From Luteimonas sp. ANT-B3E (GTDB taxonomy: Bacteria > Pseudomonadota > Gammaproteobacteria > Xanthomonadales > Xanthomonadaceae), in the NCBI GenBank assembly GCA_001683895.1, contig LXQJ01000012.1:60610-124609 (forward strand): DNA of 64,000 nt, read 5' to 3'. Shown here piece by piece: positions 28,895-39,469 of the stretch (within the stretch, counting starts at the first letter, position 1; every line of letters starts with the position of its first letter). A model generated the notes under the pieces. That model was not told the origin of the DNA. It worked only from the letters and a program-made list of their open reading frames with translations, and did not search any database. A program made the position numbers and the translations under genes.

Positions 28895-29089
28895 GTGAAA
28901 AGCCACGTACGTCAACTCCGCGACGCCGAGGGCTGGTCGCAGGCCCGGCTGGCGGAGCTGCTGGGCGTGTCGCGGCAGACCGTCAACGCGATCGAGACCG
29001 GCAAGTACGACCCGAGCCTGCCGCTCGCGTTTGCCATCGCGGCATTGTTCTCGCGCCGCATCGAGGACATCTTCCTGCCTGGCGGTTGA
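28895..29089 (+). CDS. short XRE-family helix-turn-helix regulator
   Basis: 64-residue DNA-binding protein starting at GTG 28895 (MKSHVRQLRDAEGWSQ). The whole protein is one Cro/C1-type helix-turn-helix: SQARLAELLGVSRQTVNAIETGKYDPSLPLAFAIAALF, ending RIEDIFLPG as in the YozG-like group. It probably binds the two TGTCAAG palindromes upstream of its own operon and represses it. The track places it in a longer frame starting at 28781 inside the preceding gene; that start is rejected. Confidence 0.85.
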   Translation: MKSHVRQLRDAEGWSQARLAELLGVSRQTVNAIETGKYDPSLPLAFAIAALFSRRIEDIFLPGG

Positions 29090-29168
29090 GCGCCGGCCTG
29101 GAGCGGTCACGTTCCGCCCGTCGCACCGTCATGGTTCCACACGCGCCACCACCAAGGACCTCCGCACC

Positions 29169-30677
29169 ATGCGCACGCCCCTCGCGTCTCCATTGATCCT
29201 GTCGACCGCGCTGGCACTTGCCGCCTGCGCGCCGACGACCGGCGATCCCGCCGTCGCACGCGACGGACGGCTGCAGTACGGCAGCCTCGCGTTCACGCCG
29301 TGTTCGCTGGCCACCACCGGTGCCGACGCCGTCGAGGCGCAGTGCACCACGCTCGATGTCCCCGAGAACCACGACGCACCCGAGGGCCGCACGATCACGC
29401 TGGCGATCGCCTGGCTGCCGGCGCGCGGCCTCGCCGAAGACGACCCGATCTTCATGATCGCCGGCGGGCCCGGCCAGTCGGCCCTGGAATCGTATCCGCA
29501 GGTGGACCGCGCCTTTGCCGACGCGCGCCGCAACCGGCACGTGGTGCTGGTCGACGCCCGCGGCACGGGCGGCTCGCATCCGCTGAAGTGCAAGGGCGCC
29601 GATGGCGACAACGCCTTCGTCGACGCCAACGACGCCACCCCCCAGGGCGCGGCGGCGTTCGCCGTGCGCTGCCGCGACGCACTGTCGAAGACGACCGACC
29701 TGCGCTTTTACGGCACCGCCGACCACGTGCGCGACCTCGACCTGGTGCGCCGGCGGTTGGGCGCGGAGCGCATCAACCTGGTCGGCATTTCCTACGGCAC
29801 GCGCGTGGCGCAGCAGTACGCCGCGCGCCATCCTGGCCACGTGCGCACCGTGGTGCTCGACTCGGTGGTGCCCAACACGCTGGCGCTGGGCCAGGACCAC
29901 GCGCGCAACCTCGAGGCGGCGCTGGAGACGCAGTTCGCGCGCTGCCGCGACGTGCCGGCGTGCGGCGACAGCCTCGGCGACCCGCGCCGCCAGCTGGACG
30001 CCGTCCGCGACGCGCTGCGCGCCGGCGGCATCGCACCGGTGCGCTTCCGCGACCCGGTCGGCGGTGCGTGGCGCACCGAGGTGCCGCAGTACGGCGACCT
30101 CGCCGCGCTGCTGCGCATGTACTCCTACCAGCCGCTGGCGGCGGCCACGCTGCCGCTGCTGCTGCACGAGGCATCGGAGGGCCGCTACGAGGCGCTGCTG
30201 GCGCAGTCGCGGATGCTGACCGACAGCATCGGCGACAGCATCATGCACGGCATGCAGCTGTCGGTGATGTGCACCGAGGACGCCGCCGACATGCGCATCG
30301 ACGATGGCGACGCCGCCACCGTTCTCGGCAACGAGCTGGTTGTTTTCTCGCAGGCGCAGTGCGCGGTGTGGCCGAAGGGCGCGCGCGACCCGGCGTTCCG
30401 CACGCCACTCGCGGGCGGCGTGCCGCTGCTCGCGATCAGCGGCGAGTTCGACCCGGTGACCCCGCCGCGCTACGGCGACGAGGTCGTCGCCACCCTGCCC
30501 AATGCCCGCCACCTGGTGCTGCCGGGCCAGGGCCACAACGTGATCGGCGCCGGCTGCATGCCCAAGCTGTTCGCGCAGTTCGTCGAGCGCGCCGATGCCT
30601 CCGCGCTGGATGCCGCGTGCCTCGCGCGCTTGTCACCGCTGCCGCCGTTCGCCGGCAACCATGGCTGGGAGCCCTGA
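29169..30677 (+). CDS. lipid-anchored alpha/beta hydrolase, TAP-like
   Basis: 502 residues from ATG 29169. The signal peptide ends in a lipobox-like LALAAC. The catalytic core has the oxyanion motif IAGGPGQSA, the nucleophile in GISYGTR, the acid in SGEFDPVTPP and the histidine in PGQGHNVIG, with a TAP C-terminal domain as in tripeptidyl aminopeptidase and proline iminopeptidase relatives. Probably a periplasmic peptidase or esterase. The gap to the ABC transporter gene natA is only one base, so they may be co-transcribed. Confidence 0.85.
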   Translation: MRTPLASPLILSTALALAACAPTTGDPAVARDGRLQYGSLAFTPCSLATTGADAVEAQCTTLDVPENHDAPEGRTITLAIAWLPARGLAEDDPIFMIAGGPGQSALESYPQVDRAFADARRNRHVVLVDARGTGGSHPLKCKGADGDNAFVDANDATPQGAAAFAVRCRDALSKTTDLRFYGTADHVRDLDLVRRRLGAERINLVGISYGTRVAQQYAARHPGHVRTVVLDSVVPNTLALGQDHARNLEAALETQFARCRDVPACGDSLGDPRRQLDAVRDALRAGGIAPVRFRDPVGGAWRTEVPQYGDLAALLRMYSYQPLAAATLPLLLHEASEGRYEALLAQSRMLTDSIGDSIMHGMQLSVMCTEDAADMRIDDGDAATVLGNELVVFSQAQCAVWPKGARDPAFRTPLAGGVPLLAISGEFDPVTPPRYGDEVVATLPNARHLVLPGQGHNVIGAGCMPKLFAQFVERADASALDAACLARLSPLPPFAGNHGWEP

Positions 30678-30678
30678 G

Positions 30679-31421
<743 letters not shown>

Positions 31422-31425
<4 letters not shown>

Positions 31426-32645
31426 ACACCCAAGACACCACGCAGCAGCGCCGCGGCGGCATCGCGCGGCTGTTCGACCACGGCGTGTTCGCGGTAGCGC
31501 GCAAGGAGCTGCGCGACCTGTTCCGCGACCGGCGCACGGTGATGATCGGCCTGCTGATGGGGCCGATCCTGTTCCCGGTGCTGATCCTGGGCCTCGGCGC
31601 GATGGCCGAGAAGCGCGCGCGGACCCAGCTGGAGTCCACGCTTGAACTCCCGGTGATTGGCGCCGAGCAAGCGCCCAACCTGGTGCGCTACCTCGCCAGC
31701 CAGAACATCGCGCCGAAGCCGGCCCCGGCCGACCCTGACCGCGACGTGCGCGAGCAGGCGTACGACGTGGTGCTGCGCATTGCGCCTGACTACGCGCAGG
31801 ACTGGCGCGGCAGCCGTCCCGCCGGGGTGGAGCTGATCTACGACAGCTCACGGCAGGATTCGCGCATTCCGGTGGACCGCCTGCGGCTGGCGCTGGCGCA
31901 GTACGGGCAGCAGGCGGGTGCGCTGCGCGGCCTGTCGCGCGGCAGCAGCCCGCAGCTCGGCAACGCACTGCAGATCGCGCAGCGCGACGTCGCCACGCCG
32001 GAGGCACGGCGCGGCATGCTGCTGGCCTTCCTGCCGTACCTGCTGATCCTGTCGGCCTTCATCGGCGGCGCCTACCTGGTGATCGACGTGACCGCCGGCG
32101 AGCGCGAGCGGCAGTCACTCGAGCCGCTGCTGGCGACACCCGCGGCGCGCAGCGCAATCATGAGCGGCAAGATCCTGGCCGCCACGCTGTTCGGGATGCT
32201 CAGCCTGCTGCTGATCCTGGTAGCGTTCAAGCTGAGCTTCGCGTTCGCGCCGCGCGCGATGCAGCTGGTCGACGTGTCGACGCCGATGCTGCTGCAGCTG
32301 CTGGTGGTGCTGCTGCCGATGGTGCTGATCGGCACCACGCTGCTGACCCTGATCTCGGCCAGCGTCAAGTCGGTGAAGGAGGCCCAGAGCTACATGAGCA
32401 TGCTGATGCTGCTGCCGATCATCCCGACCGTGGTACTGCTGGTGAATCCGGTGAAGAACGCACTCTGGCAGTTCGCGGTGCCGTTCCTGGCGCAGAACCA
32501 GATGCTGCTGAAGCTGATCCGCAGCGAGTGGATCAGCACGCAGGAGTGGGCGGTGTACCTGGGGGCGGGATTCGGGCTGGGCCTGCTGCTGTGGCTGCTG
32601 GCCGCGCGCCTGTACCACCGCGAGAAGCTGGCGATCTCGGCCTAG
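31422..32645 (+). CDS. natB: ABC-2 type exporter permease, NatB type
   Basis: 407-residue membrane subunit. An N-terminal segment (MIGLLMGPILFPVLILGLGAM) is followed by a large periplasmic domain (about residues 65-190), then five hydrophobic segments (LLAFLPYLLILSAFIGGAYLVI, ILAATLFGMLSLLLILVAF, LLQLLVVLLPMVLIGTTLL, MLLPIIPTVVLLV, GAGFGLGLLLWLLAARLY). It is translationally coupled to natA. The topology is that of NatB/CcmB-like ABC-2 exporters with an extracytoplasmic domain. Confidence 0.85.
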
Positions 32646-32708
32646 GCGACGGCCGTCGACGCGCGGCCCGCGGCGCGCATGTCGCCGGCGGGCTGCAGCG
32701 GATCGTCG

Positions 32709-33758
32709 TCAGCCGCCCGGGTTGAAGCCGATCGTGCGACGGGTAGTCACGGGCGCGGCGACCGGCTCGAAGCGCCAGCGGCGCACGGCGGCGACCGCCT
32801 CGCGGTCGAACACACGCGGCGGGTTGGAACGCACCACGCGGGCGTTGGCCACCGATCCGTCCGGGTTGACGGTGAACTCGACCTGCACCTCGCCGGACTG
32901 CCCCGTGCGCAGCGCATCCGCCGGATAGCGCGGCGCCGGGGTGCTGATCGCGCGCAGCTCGGTGTTGGCCGCGGCGGGCGCCGGGGTCGGCGCCGGTCGT
33001 GGCGCGGCTTGTGCGGCCTGCTGCGCCGCGCGCTGCGCGGCTGCCTGCTCCTCGGCGCGCGCGGCGGCCGCGCGCTGTTCGGCCTCGCGCTGCGCGGCGG
33101 CCTGCGTTTCGGCCTGTTGCTGCGTTGCCAGCTGCTGTGCGGCCTGCTGTTGCTGCTGCTGCTGCTGGGTAGCACGCTCCGCCGCCAGCTCGACCTGGCG
33201 CGCGGCTTCCTGCGTAGCGGTCAGCTGCTGCTCCGCCGCGCGCCTGGTCACGGCTTCCTGCGCCGCCGCGATCGATGCCTTGAGCCGGGGCAGCGCCGGG
33301 TGCCGCGCGTCGGCCTTCTCGATCAGCGCCTGCAGCCGCTGCGCCTCGGTGAAGTCCTCGCGGTCGCGGCTCTGCTCCGTGGCGATGACCGCCATCGGCA
33401 TCAGGTCGGTCAATGCGCTGGACACCCCGGCGTCGGCCGGCTGCTTGTCGCGCAGCGCGAGGTTGTATTCCATGGCGTTGTCGCCCGCCGGTGCGTACAG
33501 CTTGCTCTGGGCATACGCTGCCCGGGCGCGGTCACGCAGCTGCTCGACCCCGAGCGCGGCGACCTCGGCGGAAACCGCCGACGCCGGCGTCGGCGCGGGC
33601 GCGGCGACAGCCGCGGGATCCGCTGCGGCGTCGGCAGGCGCGGGCTCGTCACGCTCGCAAGCGGACACCAGCAGCGCGATGGCGGCCCCGAGCGCGAGCG
33701 CCCCCGACCACTGCTTGACGGCGGATGGGTGCAGGGCACCCCTGTTCTTGACTGACAT
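32709..33758 (-). CDS. lipoprotein with TonB C-terminal domain
   Basis: 349 residues from ATG 33758, preceded by GGGGAGAG. The N-terminus reads as a lipoprotein signal ending LLVSAC, not as the uncleaved anchor of classical TonB. A Gln/Ala-rich coiled-coil stretch with a pure glutamine run of eight (encoded by CAG/CTG-type repeats) occupies about residues 165-265. The last 80 residues are a TonB domain (APRYPADALRTGQSGEVQVEF, DREAVAAVRRWRFEP). It may act as an energy transducer or as a periplasmic envelope protein. It stands apart from the exbBD genes at 47-49 kb. Confidence 0.8.
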   Translation of the reverse strand: MSVKNRGALHPSAVKQWSGALALGAAIALLVSACERDEPAPADAAADPAAVAAPAPTPASAVSAEVAALGVEQLRDRARAAYAQSKLYAPAGDNAMEYNLALRDKQPADAGVSSALTDLMPMAVIATEQSRDREDFTEAQRLQALIEKADARHPALPRLKASIAAAQEAVTRRAAEQQLTATQEAARQVELAAERATQQQQQQQQAAQQLATQQQAETQAAAQREAEQRAAAARAEEQAAAQRAAQQAAQAAPRPAPTPAPAAANTELRAISTPAPRYPADALRTGQSGEVQVEFTVNPDGSVANARVVRSNPPRVFDREAVAAVRRWRFEPVAAPVTTRRTIGFNPGG

Positions 33759-33862
33759 CAACGACTCTCCCCTGTCGGTGCGCGGCGCGCAGCATGGCGT
33801 AGGACGCGGCAGCGGCGACCGTTTGTCAACTCCCGGCGCCTGCCCCGCCCCCGCGCGCGATG

Positions 33863-35221
33863 CTACTTGCCGATGCAGAAGGTCGCAAAAACGTGGCCCA
33901 GCAGCTGGTCCGGCGTCACCCGGCCCGTGACCTCCCCGAGCGCATCGTGGCCGGCGCGCAGCGCCTCGGCGGCGAGCTCCAGCGCTTCATCGCGCAGCGC
34001 CTCGCCCGCGGCGGCGAGTTCGCCGCCGGCGCGGCCGATCGCCTCGACGTGACGCGCGCGGGCGGTAAACGCGCCGCCAACTTCGTCGCCGCCGTCGCCG
34101 GACGCGATATCACGCAGTCGCGCCGCCACTTCGGCGACACCGTCGCCGTTCAGCACAGACAGGCGCAGGTGCCCGGCTGGCAGCGGCATGCCCCCGACCG
34201 CCTCGCCCAGGTCGCACTTGTTGAGGAGCCACAACACCCGTGGCGCGTCGGCAATGGCCGCCTCGATATCGGCGCGTCCACGCTCCGGTGCCAGGGCGTC
34301 CAGCACCGCGATTGCCACGTCGGCGCGCGCAAGCTCGGCGCGAGCGCGGCGCATGCCCTCGCGCTCGATGTCGTCGCCGCCCTCATGCAGGCCGGCCGTG
34401 TCGACCAGGGTCAGCGCAACGCCGTCTAGTTGCACGGTCTCGCGCAGCAGGTCACGGGTGGTACCGGCGGTCGCGGTGACGATGGCGCGGTCGGTGGCGG
34501 CGAGCGCGTTGAGCAGCGAGCTCTTGCCCGCGTTCGGCGGGCCGACGATCACCGCATGCAGGCCATCCCGCAGGCGCAGGCCCCGGCTCGCGTCGGCCTG
34601 CAGCTGTGCGACCGCGGTGCGGGCCGCTTCCAGCCGCGCGCCAAGTGCGTCGATGCCGAGCGTCTCCAGCGGTTCATCGACGAAGTCGATCAACGCCTCC
34701 ACCTGCACACGGATCGCCAGCACCGCATCCGCCAGCGCATCGACACGCGCGGAAAAGACGCCCTCGAGCGAGCGCCGCGCCGCCCGCGCCGCGCGCAGGT
34801 CGCCGGCGGCGATCAGGTCGGCCACGGCCTCGGCCTGGGCGAGGTCCAGCTTGCCGTTGGCGAACGCGCGCGCGCTGAATTCGCCGGCGAGCGCGCGGCG
34901 GGCACCGAGCGCGCAACAGCGGTCCACCAGCGCCTGCAGCAGCGGCGGGCTGCCGTGCGCCTGCAGCTCGGCCACGTCCTCGCCGGTGAAGCTGGCCGGA
35001 GCGTCGAACAGCAGCGCAATGCCGTCGTCGATCACGCTGCCGTCGCCGTCGCGCAGCTGCACGTGGCGCGCGCGACGCGCGGGGAGCGCCACGCCGCCGC
35101 AGACCGTCGCGGCAACGGCGTGCGCGCGCGGACCGGACATCCGCACGATGCCGACCCCGCCGGCGCCGGCTGGCGTGGCGATGGCGACGATGGTGTCGGT
35201 GTCGGCGTGGGTCTCGACGAT
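33863..35221 (-). CDS. mnmE: tRNA modification GTPase MnmE; no canonical start codon
   Basis: GTPase that with MnmG installs the 5-aminomethyl-type group on wobble uridine 34. Motifs: N-terminal folate-binding [20 protein letters not shown]1 [10 protein letters not shown]3 DTAGLHE, G4 NKCD and the C-terminal catalytic FCIGK. The expected N-terminus has no ATG, GTG or TTG; upstream the frame is open into yidC with only a CTG (35275) available, and the first internal GTG/ATG would delete the folate-binding strand. ATC 35221, eight bases after a GGGG run, gives 452 residues and the right end. Confidence 0.9.
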   Translation of the reverse strand: MVETHADTDTIVAIATPAGAGGVGIVRMSGPRAHAVAATVCGGVALPARRARHVQLRDGDGSVIDDGIALLFDAPASFTGEDVAELQAHGSPPLLQALVDRCCALGARRALAGEFSARAFANGKLDLAQAEAVADLIAAGDLRAARAARRSLEGVFSARVDALADAVLAIRVQVEALIDFVDEPLETLGIDALGARLEAARTAVAQLQADASRGLRLRDGLHAVIVGPPNAGKSSLLNALAATDRAIVTATAGTTRDLLRETVQLDGVALTLVDTAGLHEGGDDIEREGMRRARAELARADVAIAVLDALAPERGRADIEAAIADAPRVLWLLNKCDLGEAVGGMPLPAGHLRLSVLNGDGVAEVAARLRDIASGDGGDEVGGAFTARARHVEAIGRAGGELAAAGEALRDEALELAAEALRAGHDALGEVTGRVTPDQLLGHVFATFCIGK

Positions 35222-35286
35222 GGCAGGTGCCCCGCGGCGCCGGTCGCGCGCCCGCGCGGACCGCGGGCGACGCAGGCCGGAGTTGA

Positions 35287-37011
35287 TCAGGCCGGCGTCG
35301 CCGGAGCCTCGGCGTACTTGCGGATCAGCAGCCACTGCTGCAGCAGGCCGAGCGTGCCGTTGGTGACCCAGTACAGCACCAGGCCCGCCGGGAAGAAGAT
35401 CATGATCGCGCCGAACACGATCGGCATGAACTGCATCATCTTCTGCTGCATCGGGTCCATGCCGGTCATCGGAGACAGCTTCTGCGTCGCCCACATCACC
35501 GCGATGTTGATAACCGGCAGGATGTAGTACGGGTCCTGCGCGGTGAGGTCCTGGATCCACAGGATCCACGGGGCATGGCGCAGTTCGACCGACTCCAGCA
35601 GCACCCAGTACAGCGCCAGGAAGATCGGCATCTGCAGCAGGAGCGGCAGGCAGCCACCAACCGGGTTGATCTTCTCCTTCTTGTACAGCTCCATCATCGC
35701 GACCTGGAACTTCTGCCGGTCGTCGCCGTAGCGTTCCTTGAGCTGCGCGACGCGCGGCTGGAACTTGCGCATCCTGGCCATCGACTTGTATTGCGCCGAC
35801 GACAGCGGGAACAGCGCCAGCTTCACCAGTACCACCAGGCCCACGATCGCCCAGCCCCAGTTGTTCACCAGGCCATGCACCAGGTCGAGGATCCAGAACA
35901 GGCCCTCGCCGAGGAACGCGAAGATGGAGAAGCGGCTGTAGTCGACCGCGCGGTCGAGGCCCGGGACGTCCTGCGCCTTGATCTGGCCGACCAGCTTGGG
36001 CCCGACCCAGATGCGCGCGGTGGTGGCGGCCTCGGTGCCGGGGGCGACGCTGATGCCGGGACCGACGGCGCGGATGAAGAACCGGCCCGCGGTGCCGTCT
36101 GCGCCGACAGAGATCGTGGAGGTGTCGACGTTGTCCGGGATCCAGGCGCTGAAGAAGTGGTGCTGCAGGAACGCCAACCAGGCACCGCCGGCCTGGCGGT
36201 CGAGCGGACCGTCGTCGACGAAGTCGCCGAATGCGCGCCGCTCGTAGCCTTCCTGACTGCTGAACCAGGTCGCCCCGCTGAAGCTGAAGGATTCCGGGTT
36301 GGTCATGCCGCGCTTGACCACCGGCGGCACGCGGATCAGCTGCCGGTAGGCGAAGCCCTGCCATTCGGACGCACCGGCGTTGGCCACCGTGTCGCGCACC
36401 GTGATGGCATAGCTGCCGCGCGCCAAGGTGTAGCTACGGCGAATGGTGACGCCGTCATCGCCGCGCCAGATGAAGGGAACCACCAGCTGGTCCTGTCCCT
36501 GGGCGAGCGCAAGCGCACCGGGCGCACCGTCGTAGACGAACCCGCTTTCATGGGTGGGCGCCGCGTTGCTGCCGCTGACCCAGCCGCTCTGCGCGGCGTA
36601 GAAGGTCGCGGGATCGCTGTCGAACAGCTTGACCGGCGGACTGCCGGCATCCTTGGTCCGCGGATAGCCGAGCAGCTCGGCGTCGGTGACCGCACCGCCC
36701 GACAGCGACAGGCGCAGCACGTCGGTGGTGACGCTGACGCTGCCTGCATCGGTCGCGGGGCCGGCGCTCGCCTGCGGCATAGCGCCGGCCAGCGGGACGG
36801 CTGGCGCGGCGGGCACCGCGCCGGCTGCCGCGGCGCCTGGCGTCATCGCGCGCGGCGCTGCCGGGATGCTGCCCGTGGCGGGCGGTGCGCCGGTGGTCGT
36901 CGCCTGAGCGGGCGTCGTGGCAGGCGCGCTGCGCTCCTTGCTCCACTCCATCCACAGCAATGTCGCCACCATGAACCAGGCAACGATCAGGAAGGTGCGG
37001 GTCTGGTTCAT
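35287..37011 (-). CDS. yidC: membrane protein insertase YidC
   Basis: 574-residue inner-membrane insertase/chaperone. N-terminal anchor [22 protein letters not shown], then a large periplasmic beta-domain (about residues 85-345), then the conserved five-helix core with [46 protein letters not shown] and [17 protein letters not shown] 37011 is chosen over the track's longer frame. It lies 13 bases after rnpA; there is no room for yidD, which often sits between them in other bacteria. Downstream is mnmE, the usual order. Confidence 0.95.
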   Translation of the reverse strand: MNQTRTFLIVAWFMVATLLWMEWSKERSAPATTPAQATTTGAPPATGSIPAAPRAMTPGAAAAGAVPAAPAVPLAGAMPQASAGPATDAGSVSVTTDVLRLSLSGGAVTDAELLGYPRTKDAGSPPVKLFDSDPATFYAAQSGWVSGSNAAPTHESGFVYDGAPGALALAQGQDQLVVPFIWRGDDGVTIRRSYTLARGSYAITVRDTVANAGASEWQGFAYRQLIRVPPVVKRGMTNPESFSFSGATWFSSQEGYERRAFGDFVDDGPLDRQAGGAWLAFLQHHFFSAWIPDNVDTSTISVGADGTAGRFFIRAVGPGISVAPGTEAATTARIWVGPKLVGQIKAQDVPGLDRAVDYSRFSIFAFLGEGLFWILDLVHGLVNNWGWAIVGLVVLVKLALFPLSSAQYKSMARMRKFQPRVAQLKERYGDDRQKFQVAMMELYKKEKINPVGGCLPLLLQMPIFLALYWVLLESVELRHAPWILWIQDLTAQDPYYILPVINIAVMWATQKLSPMTGMDPMQQKMMQFMPIVFGAIMIFFPAGLVLYWVTNGTLGLLQQWLLIRKYAEAPATPA

Positions 37012-37024
37012 CGGGCGGGCAGGC

Positions 37025-37441
37025 TCATTCGCCGGACGAGGCCGGTACGGGATGGAGGGGAGACGCGCGGCCGGGCATTGTGCCGGGCGGGGTCGGCAGG
37101 GGCAACGCGCCAGCGCGCCGTAACGCGTCGACCAACGCCTGCTGCAGCGCCGACTGGTCGCTGCGTGCGGCCAACGGTCGCGCGACCACCACGTAGGCGC
37201 CGCTGGCGAGCTGATGCCGCAGGTGGCGAAACTGTTCGCGCAGCGCGCGCTTGATGCGGTTGCGGCCGACCGCACGGCGGTCGACCTTGCGCGAGACCGC
37301 CAGGCCCATGCGCGCGCCGTCGCCATCGGGGCGCCAGTGCAGCGCCAGCAGCGGTGATGCGGTACGCTTGCCCTCCGCGAACACGCGGTCGAACTCGGGG
37401 CGCGCGCGGACGCGCGCCTCGCGCGGGAGGCAGCGATTCAT
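37025..37441 (-). CDS. rnpA: ribonuclease P protein component
   Basis: 138-residue basic protein subunit of RNase P, which matures tRNA 5' ends. The RNR signature is in [25 protein letters not shown] 37441 ([21 protein letters not shown]) gives the family N-terminus; the track start 18 codons upstream is not needed. It lies between rpmH and yidC on one transcript. Confidence 0.93.
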   Translation of the reverse strand: MNRCLPREARVRARPEFDRVFAEGKRTASPLLALHWRPDGDGARMGLAVSRKVDRRAVGRNRIKRALREQFRHLRHQLASGAYVVVARPLAARSDQSALQQALVDALRRAGALPLPTPPGTMPGRASPLHPVPASSGE

Positions 37442-37497
37442 CGTCGGGACGTCGTGGGTGGAGCTGCGGTCGGCATGCGCGACCGCGACCGGCACGA

Positions 37498-37638
37498 TCA
37501 GGCCGTGAGGCGCTTGCGGCCCTTGGCGCGGCGACGGGCGAGGATCTTGCGGCCGTCTGCGGTCGCCATGCGCGCACGGAAGCCGTGGTCACGCTTGCGC
37601 TTGAGGTTGCTGGGCTGGTACGTGCGCTTGGTGGCCAT
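37498..37638 (-). CDS. rpmH: 50S ribosomal protein L34
   Basis: 46-residue ribosomal protein, too short for the ORF track. The translation begins [20 protein letters not shown] and ends [12 protein letters not shown], which is unmistakable L34. It is the first gene of the rpmH-rnpA-yidC-mnmE operon and divergent from dnaA, as in most gammaproteobacteria. Confidence 0.97.
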   Translation of the reverse strand: MATKRTYQPSNLKRKRDHGFRARMATADGRKILARRRAKGRKRLTA

Positions 37639-37672
37639 GACGGACTCGGACGGGACGCTGAAAGAACCGGCG

Positions 37673-37702
37673 ATTCTAGGGCGTGGTCCGCTGGCGGGTC
37701 AA
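37673..37702 (-). promoter_or_regulatory. sigma-70-type promoter for rpmH operon
   Basis: On the minus strand TTGACC, an 18-base spacer, then TAGAAT, ending about 35 bases before the rpmH ATG. Each hexamer matches five of six consensus bases. Confidence 0.7.
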
Positions 37703-37852
37703 GCCGGAGGCTGGTTGGGGCACAAATGCGCACCTTCCACCGCGCGGCAGGCGGGACCGGATGGTAGTCTGCGGCATCCCCGTCCACCCAGGTCGCGCCT
37801 GCGCCACGCACGCCCGGCGGGGCGACCGTCTGTCATCGAGAAGCCGAACTGC

Positions 37853-39178
37853 ATGGATCCCTGGCCGCGCTGCCTCGAACGCCTGGAAGCGGAATACCCG
37901 GCCGAGGATGTGCATGCGTGGCTGCGCCCGCTGCAGGCCAGCCGCCGGGACGACACGACCGTGCTGTACGCGCCCAACGCCTTCGTCCGTGACGAGGTCC
38001 GCACCCGCTACCTCGACAGGATCCGTGAGCTGCTCGGTCATTTCGCCGGCAGTCCGGACGTGATGCTGGAGATCGGCTCGCTGCCGCGGGCGGCGATGCC
38101 CGCGATCGACGCCGCAGCCCTGCCCACGCCACGCCTTCAGGGGCTGATGCCGTTCCAGGGCAACCTGGATGCGCACTACACCTTCGACAACTTCGTGGAA
38201 GGCCGCAGCAACCAGCTGGGCCGTGCCGCAGCCTGGCACGCGGCGCAGAAGCCCGGCGACCGCGCCCACAACCCGCTACTCCTCTACGGGGGCACCGGGC
38301 TGGGCAAGACGCACCTGATGTTTGCGGCGGGCAACGCGATGCAGCGCCAGAATCCCGGTATGCGCGTGCTGTACGTGCGCTCCGAGCAGTTCTTCAGCGC
38401 GATGATGAAGGCGCTGCAGGAAAAGGCGATGGACGGCTTCAAGCGCCAGTTCCAGCAGGTCGACGCGCTGCTGATCGACGACATCCAGTTCTTCGCCGGC
38501 AAGGACCGCACGCAGGAGGAGTTCTTCCACACATTCAACGCGCTGTTCGACGGCCGCCAGCAGATCATCATGACCTGCGACCGCTTCCCGAGGGAGGTCG
38601 AGGGTCTGGAGCCACGGCTGAAGTCGCGGCTGGCCTCGGGCCTGAGCGTTCCCATCGACCCGCCCGACTTCGAGACCCGCGCCCAGATCGTACTGGCCAA
38701 AGCGCGGGAGCGCGGCGCCGACATCCCCGAGGACGTCGCGTTCCTGATCGCCAAGAAGATGCGCTCCAACGTGCGCGACCTCGAGGGGGCGCTGAATACA
38801 CTGGCGGCGCGGGCCAACTTCACAGGCCGCGCGATCACCCAGGAGTTCGCGCAGGAAACGCTGCGCGACCTGCTTCGCTCCCAGCAGCAGTCCATTGGCG
38901 TCGGCAACATCCAGAAGACCGTGGCAGACTACTACGGCCTCCAGATCAAGGACTTGCTGTCGAAACGGCGCACCCGCTCGCTGGCGCGTCCGCGCCAGGT
39001 GGCGATGGCGCTGACCAAGGAACTGACCGAACACAGTCTGCCGGAGATCGGCGACGCCTTCGCCGGTCGCGACCACACCACCGTGCTGCACGCCTGCCGG
39101 CAGATCAGGCACCTGATGGAGGCCGACGGCAAGCTGCGCGAGGACTGGGACAAGCTGATCCGAAAGCTGAGCGAGTGA
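37853..39178 (+). CDS. dnaA: chromosomal replication initiator protein DnaA
   Basis: 441-residue AAA+ initiator that binds DnaA boxes and opens oriC. Domain I starts [16 protein letters not shown]. The AAA+ core has Walker [10 protein letters not shown], Walker [10 protein letters not shown] and the box VII-like [13 protein letters not shown]. Domain IV has the DNA-binding signature [17 protein letters not shown] 37853 gives the Xanthomonas-type N-terminus; the track start overlaps rpmH. The upstream 215 bases hold the divergent rpmH and dnaA promoters. Confidence 0.97.
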   Translation: MDPWPRCLERLEAEYPAEDVHAWLRPLQASRRDDTTVLYAPNAFVRDEVRTRYLDRIRELLGHFAGSPDVMLEIGSLPRAAMPAIDAAALPTPRLQGLMPFQGNLDAHYTFDNFVEGRSNQLGRAAAWHAAQKPGDRAHNPLLLYGGTGLGKTHLMFAAGNAMQRQNPGMRVLYVRSEQFFSAMMKALQEKAMDGFKRQFQQVDALLIDDIQFFAGKDRTQEEFFHTFNALFDGRQQIIMTCDRFPREVEGLEPRLKSRLASGLSVPIDPPDFETRAQIVLAKARERGADIPEDVAFLIAKKMRSNVRDLEGALNTLAARANFTGRAITQEFAQETLRDLLRSQQQSIGVGNIQKTVADYYGLQIKDLLSKRRTRSLARPRQVAMALTKELTEHSLPEIGDAFAGRDHTTVLHACRQIRHLMEADGKLREDWDKLIRKLSE

Positions 39179-39469
39179 GGTGAGGTGATGATCGTTGACG
39201 GGGCAAATGCGGGACCCCCATCCAGCCAAGGTGGTCCGGTCGGCAAGTGCGGTACAAGCTGTGGATATCCTGCGGTAACAGCTCCGCCGGAAAAGTTGTC
39301 CACAGCTTGCAGGAGGCGCCGACAGCAACTTGTACACCCACTCTCGTCGACATAAATATCTTTAAAATCAATAACTAGAATTACTTACCACCGGCTTTTC
39401 GCGACTCCATCACCACCGTCTTTTGATATATATCCATTTATTGAAGCTTGGCCCAGGGGATCAACCGGC
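39179..39469. other. probable chromosomal origin of replication (oriC)
   Basis: The dnaA-dnaN gap contains near-consensus DnaA boxes TGTGGATAT (39260-39268) and TTGTCCACA (39296-39304), each 8 of 9 bases, and a weaker TTGTACACC (39330-39338). A strikingly AT-rich stretch follows (about 39350-39445), unusual in this GC-rich chromosome and suited to be the unwinding element. The location beside dnaA supports the call. Confidence 0.75.

Noticed and set aside
33128-33170. CTG/CAG repeat tract in the TonB-domain gene
   Set aside because: In-frame glutamine run of an otherwise intact coding sequence; no sign of a phase-variation frameshift since a triplet change keeps frame.
37012-37024. Search for yidD between rnpA and yidC
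   Set aside because: Only 13 bases separate the two genes, so yidD is absent at this position; it may lie elsewhere.
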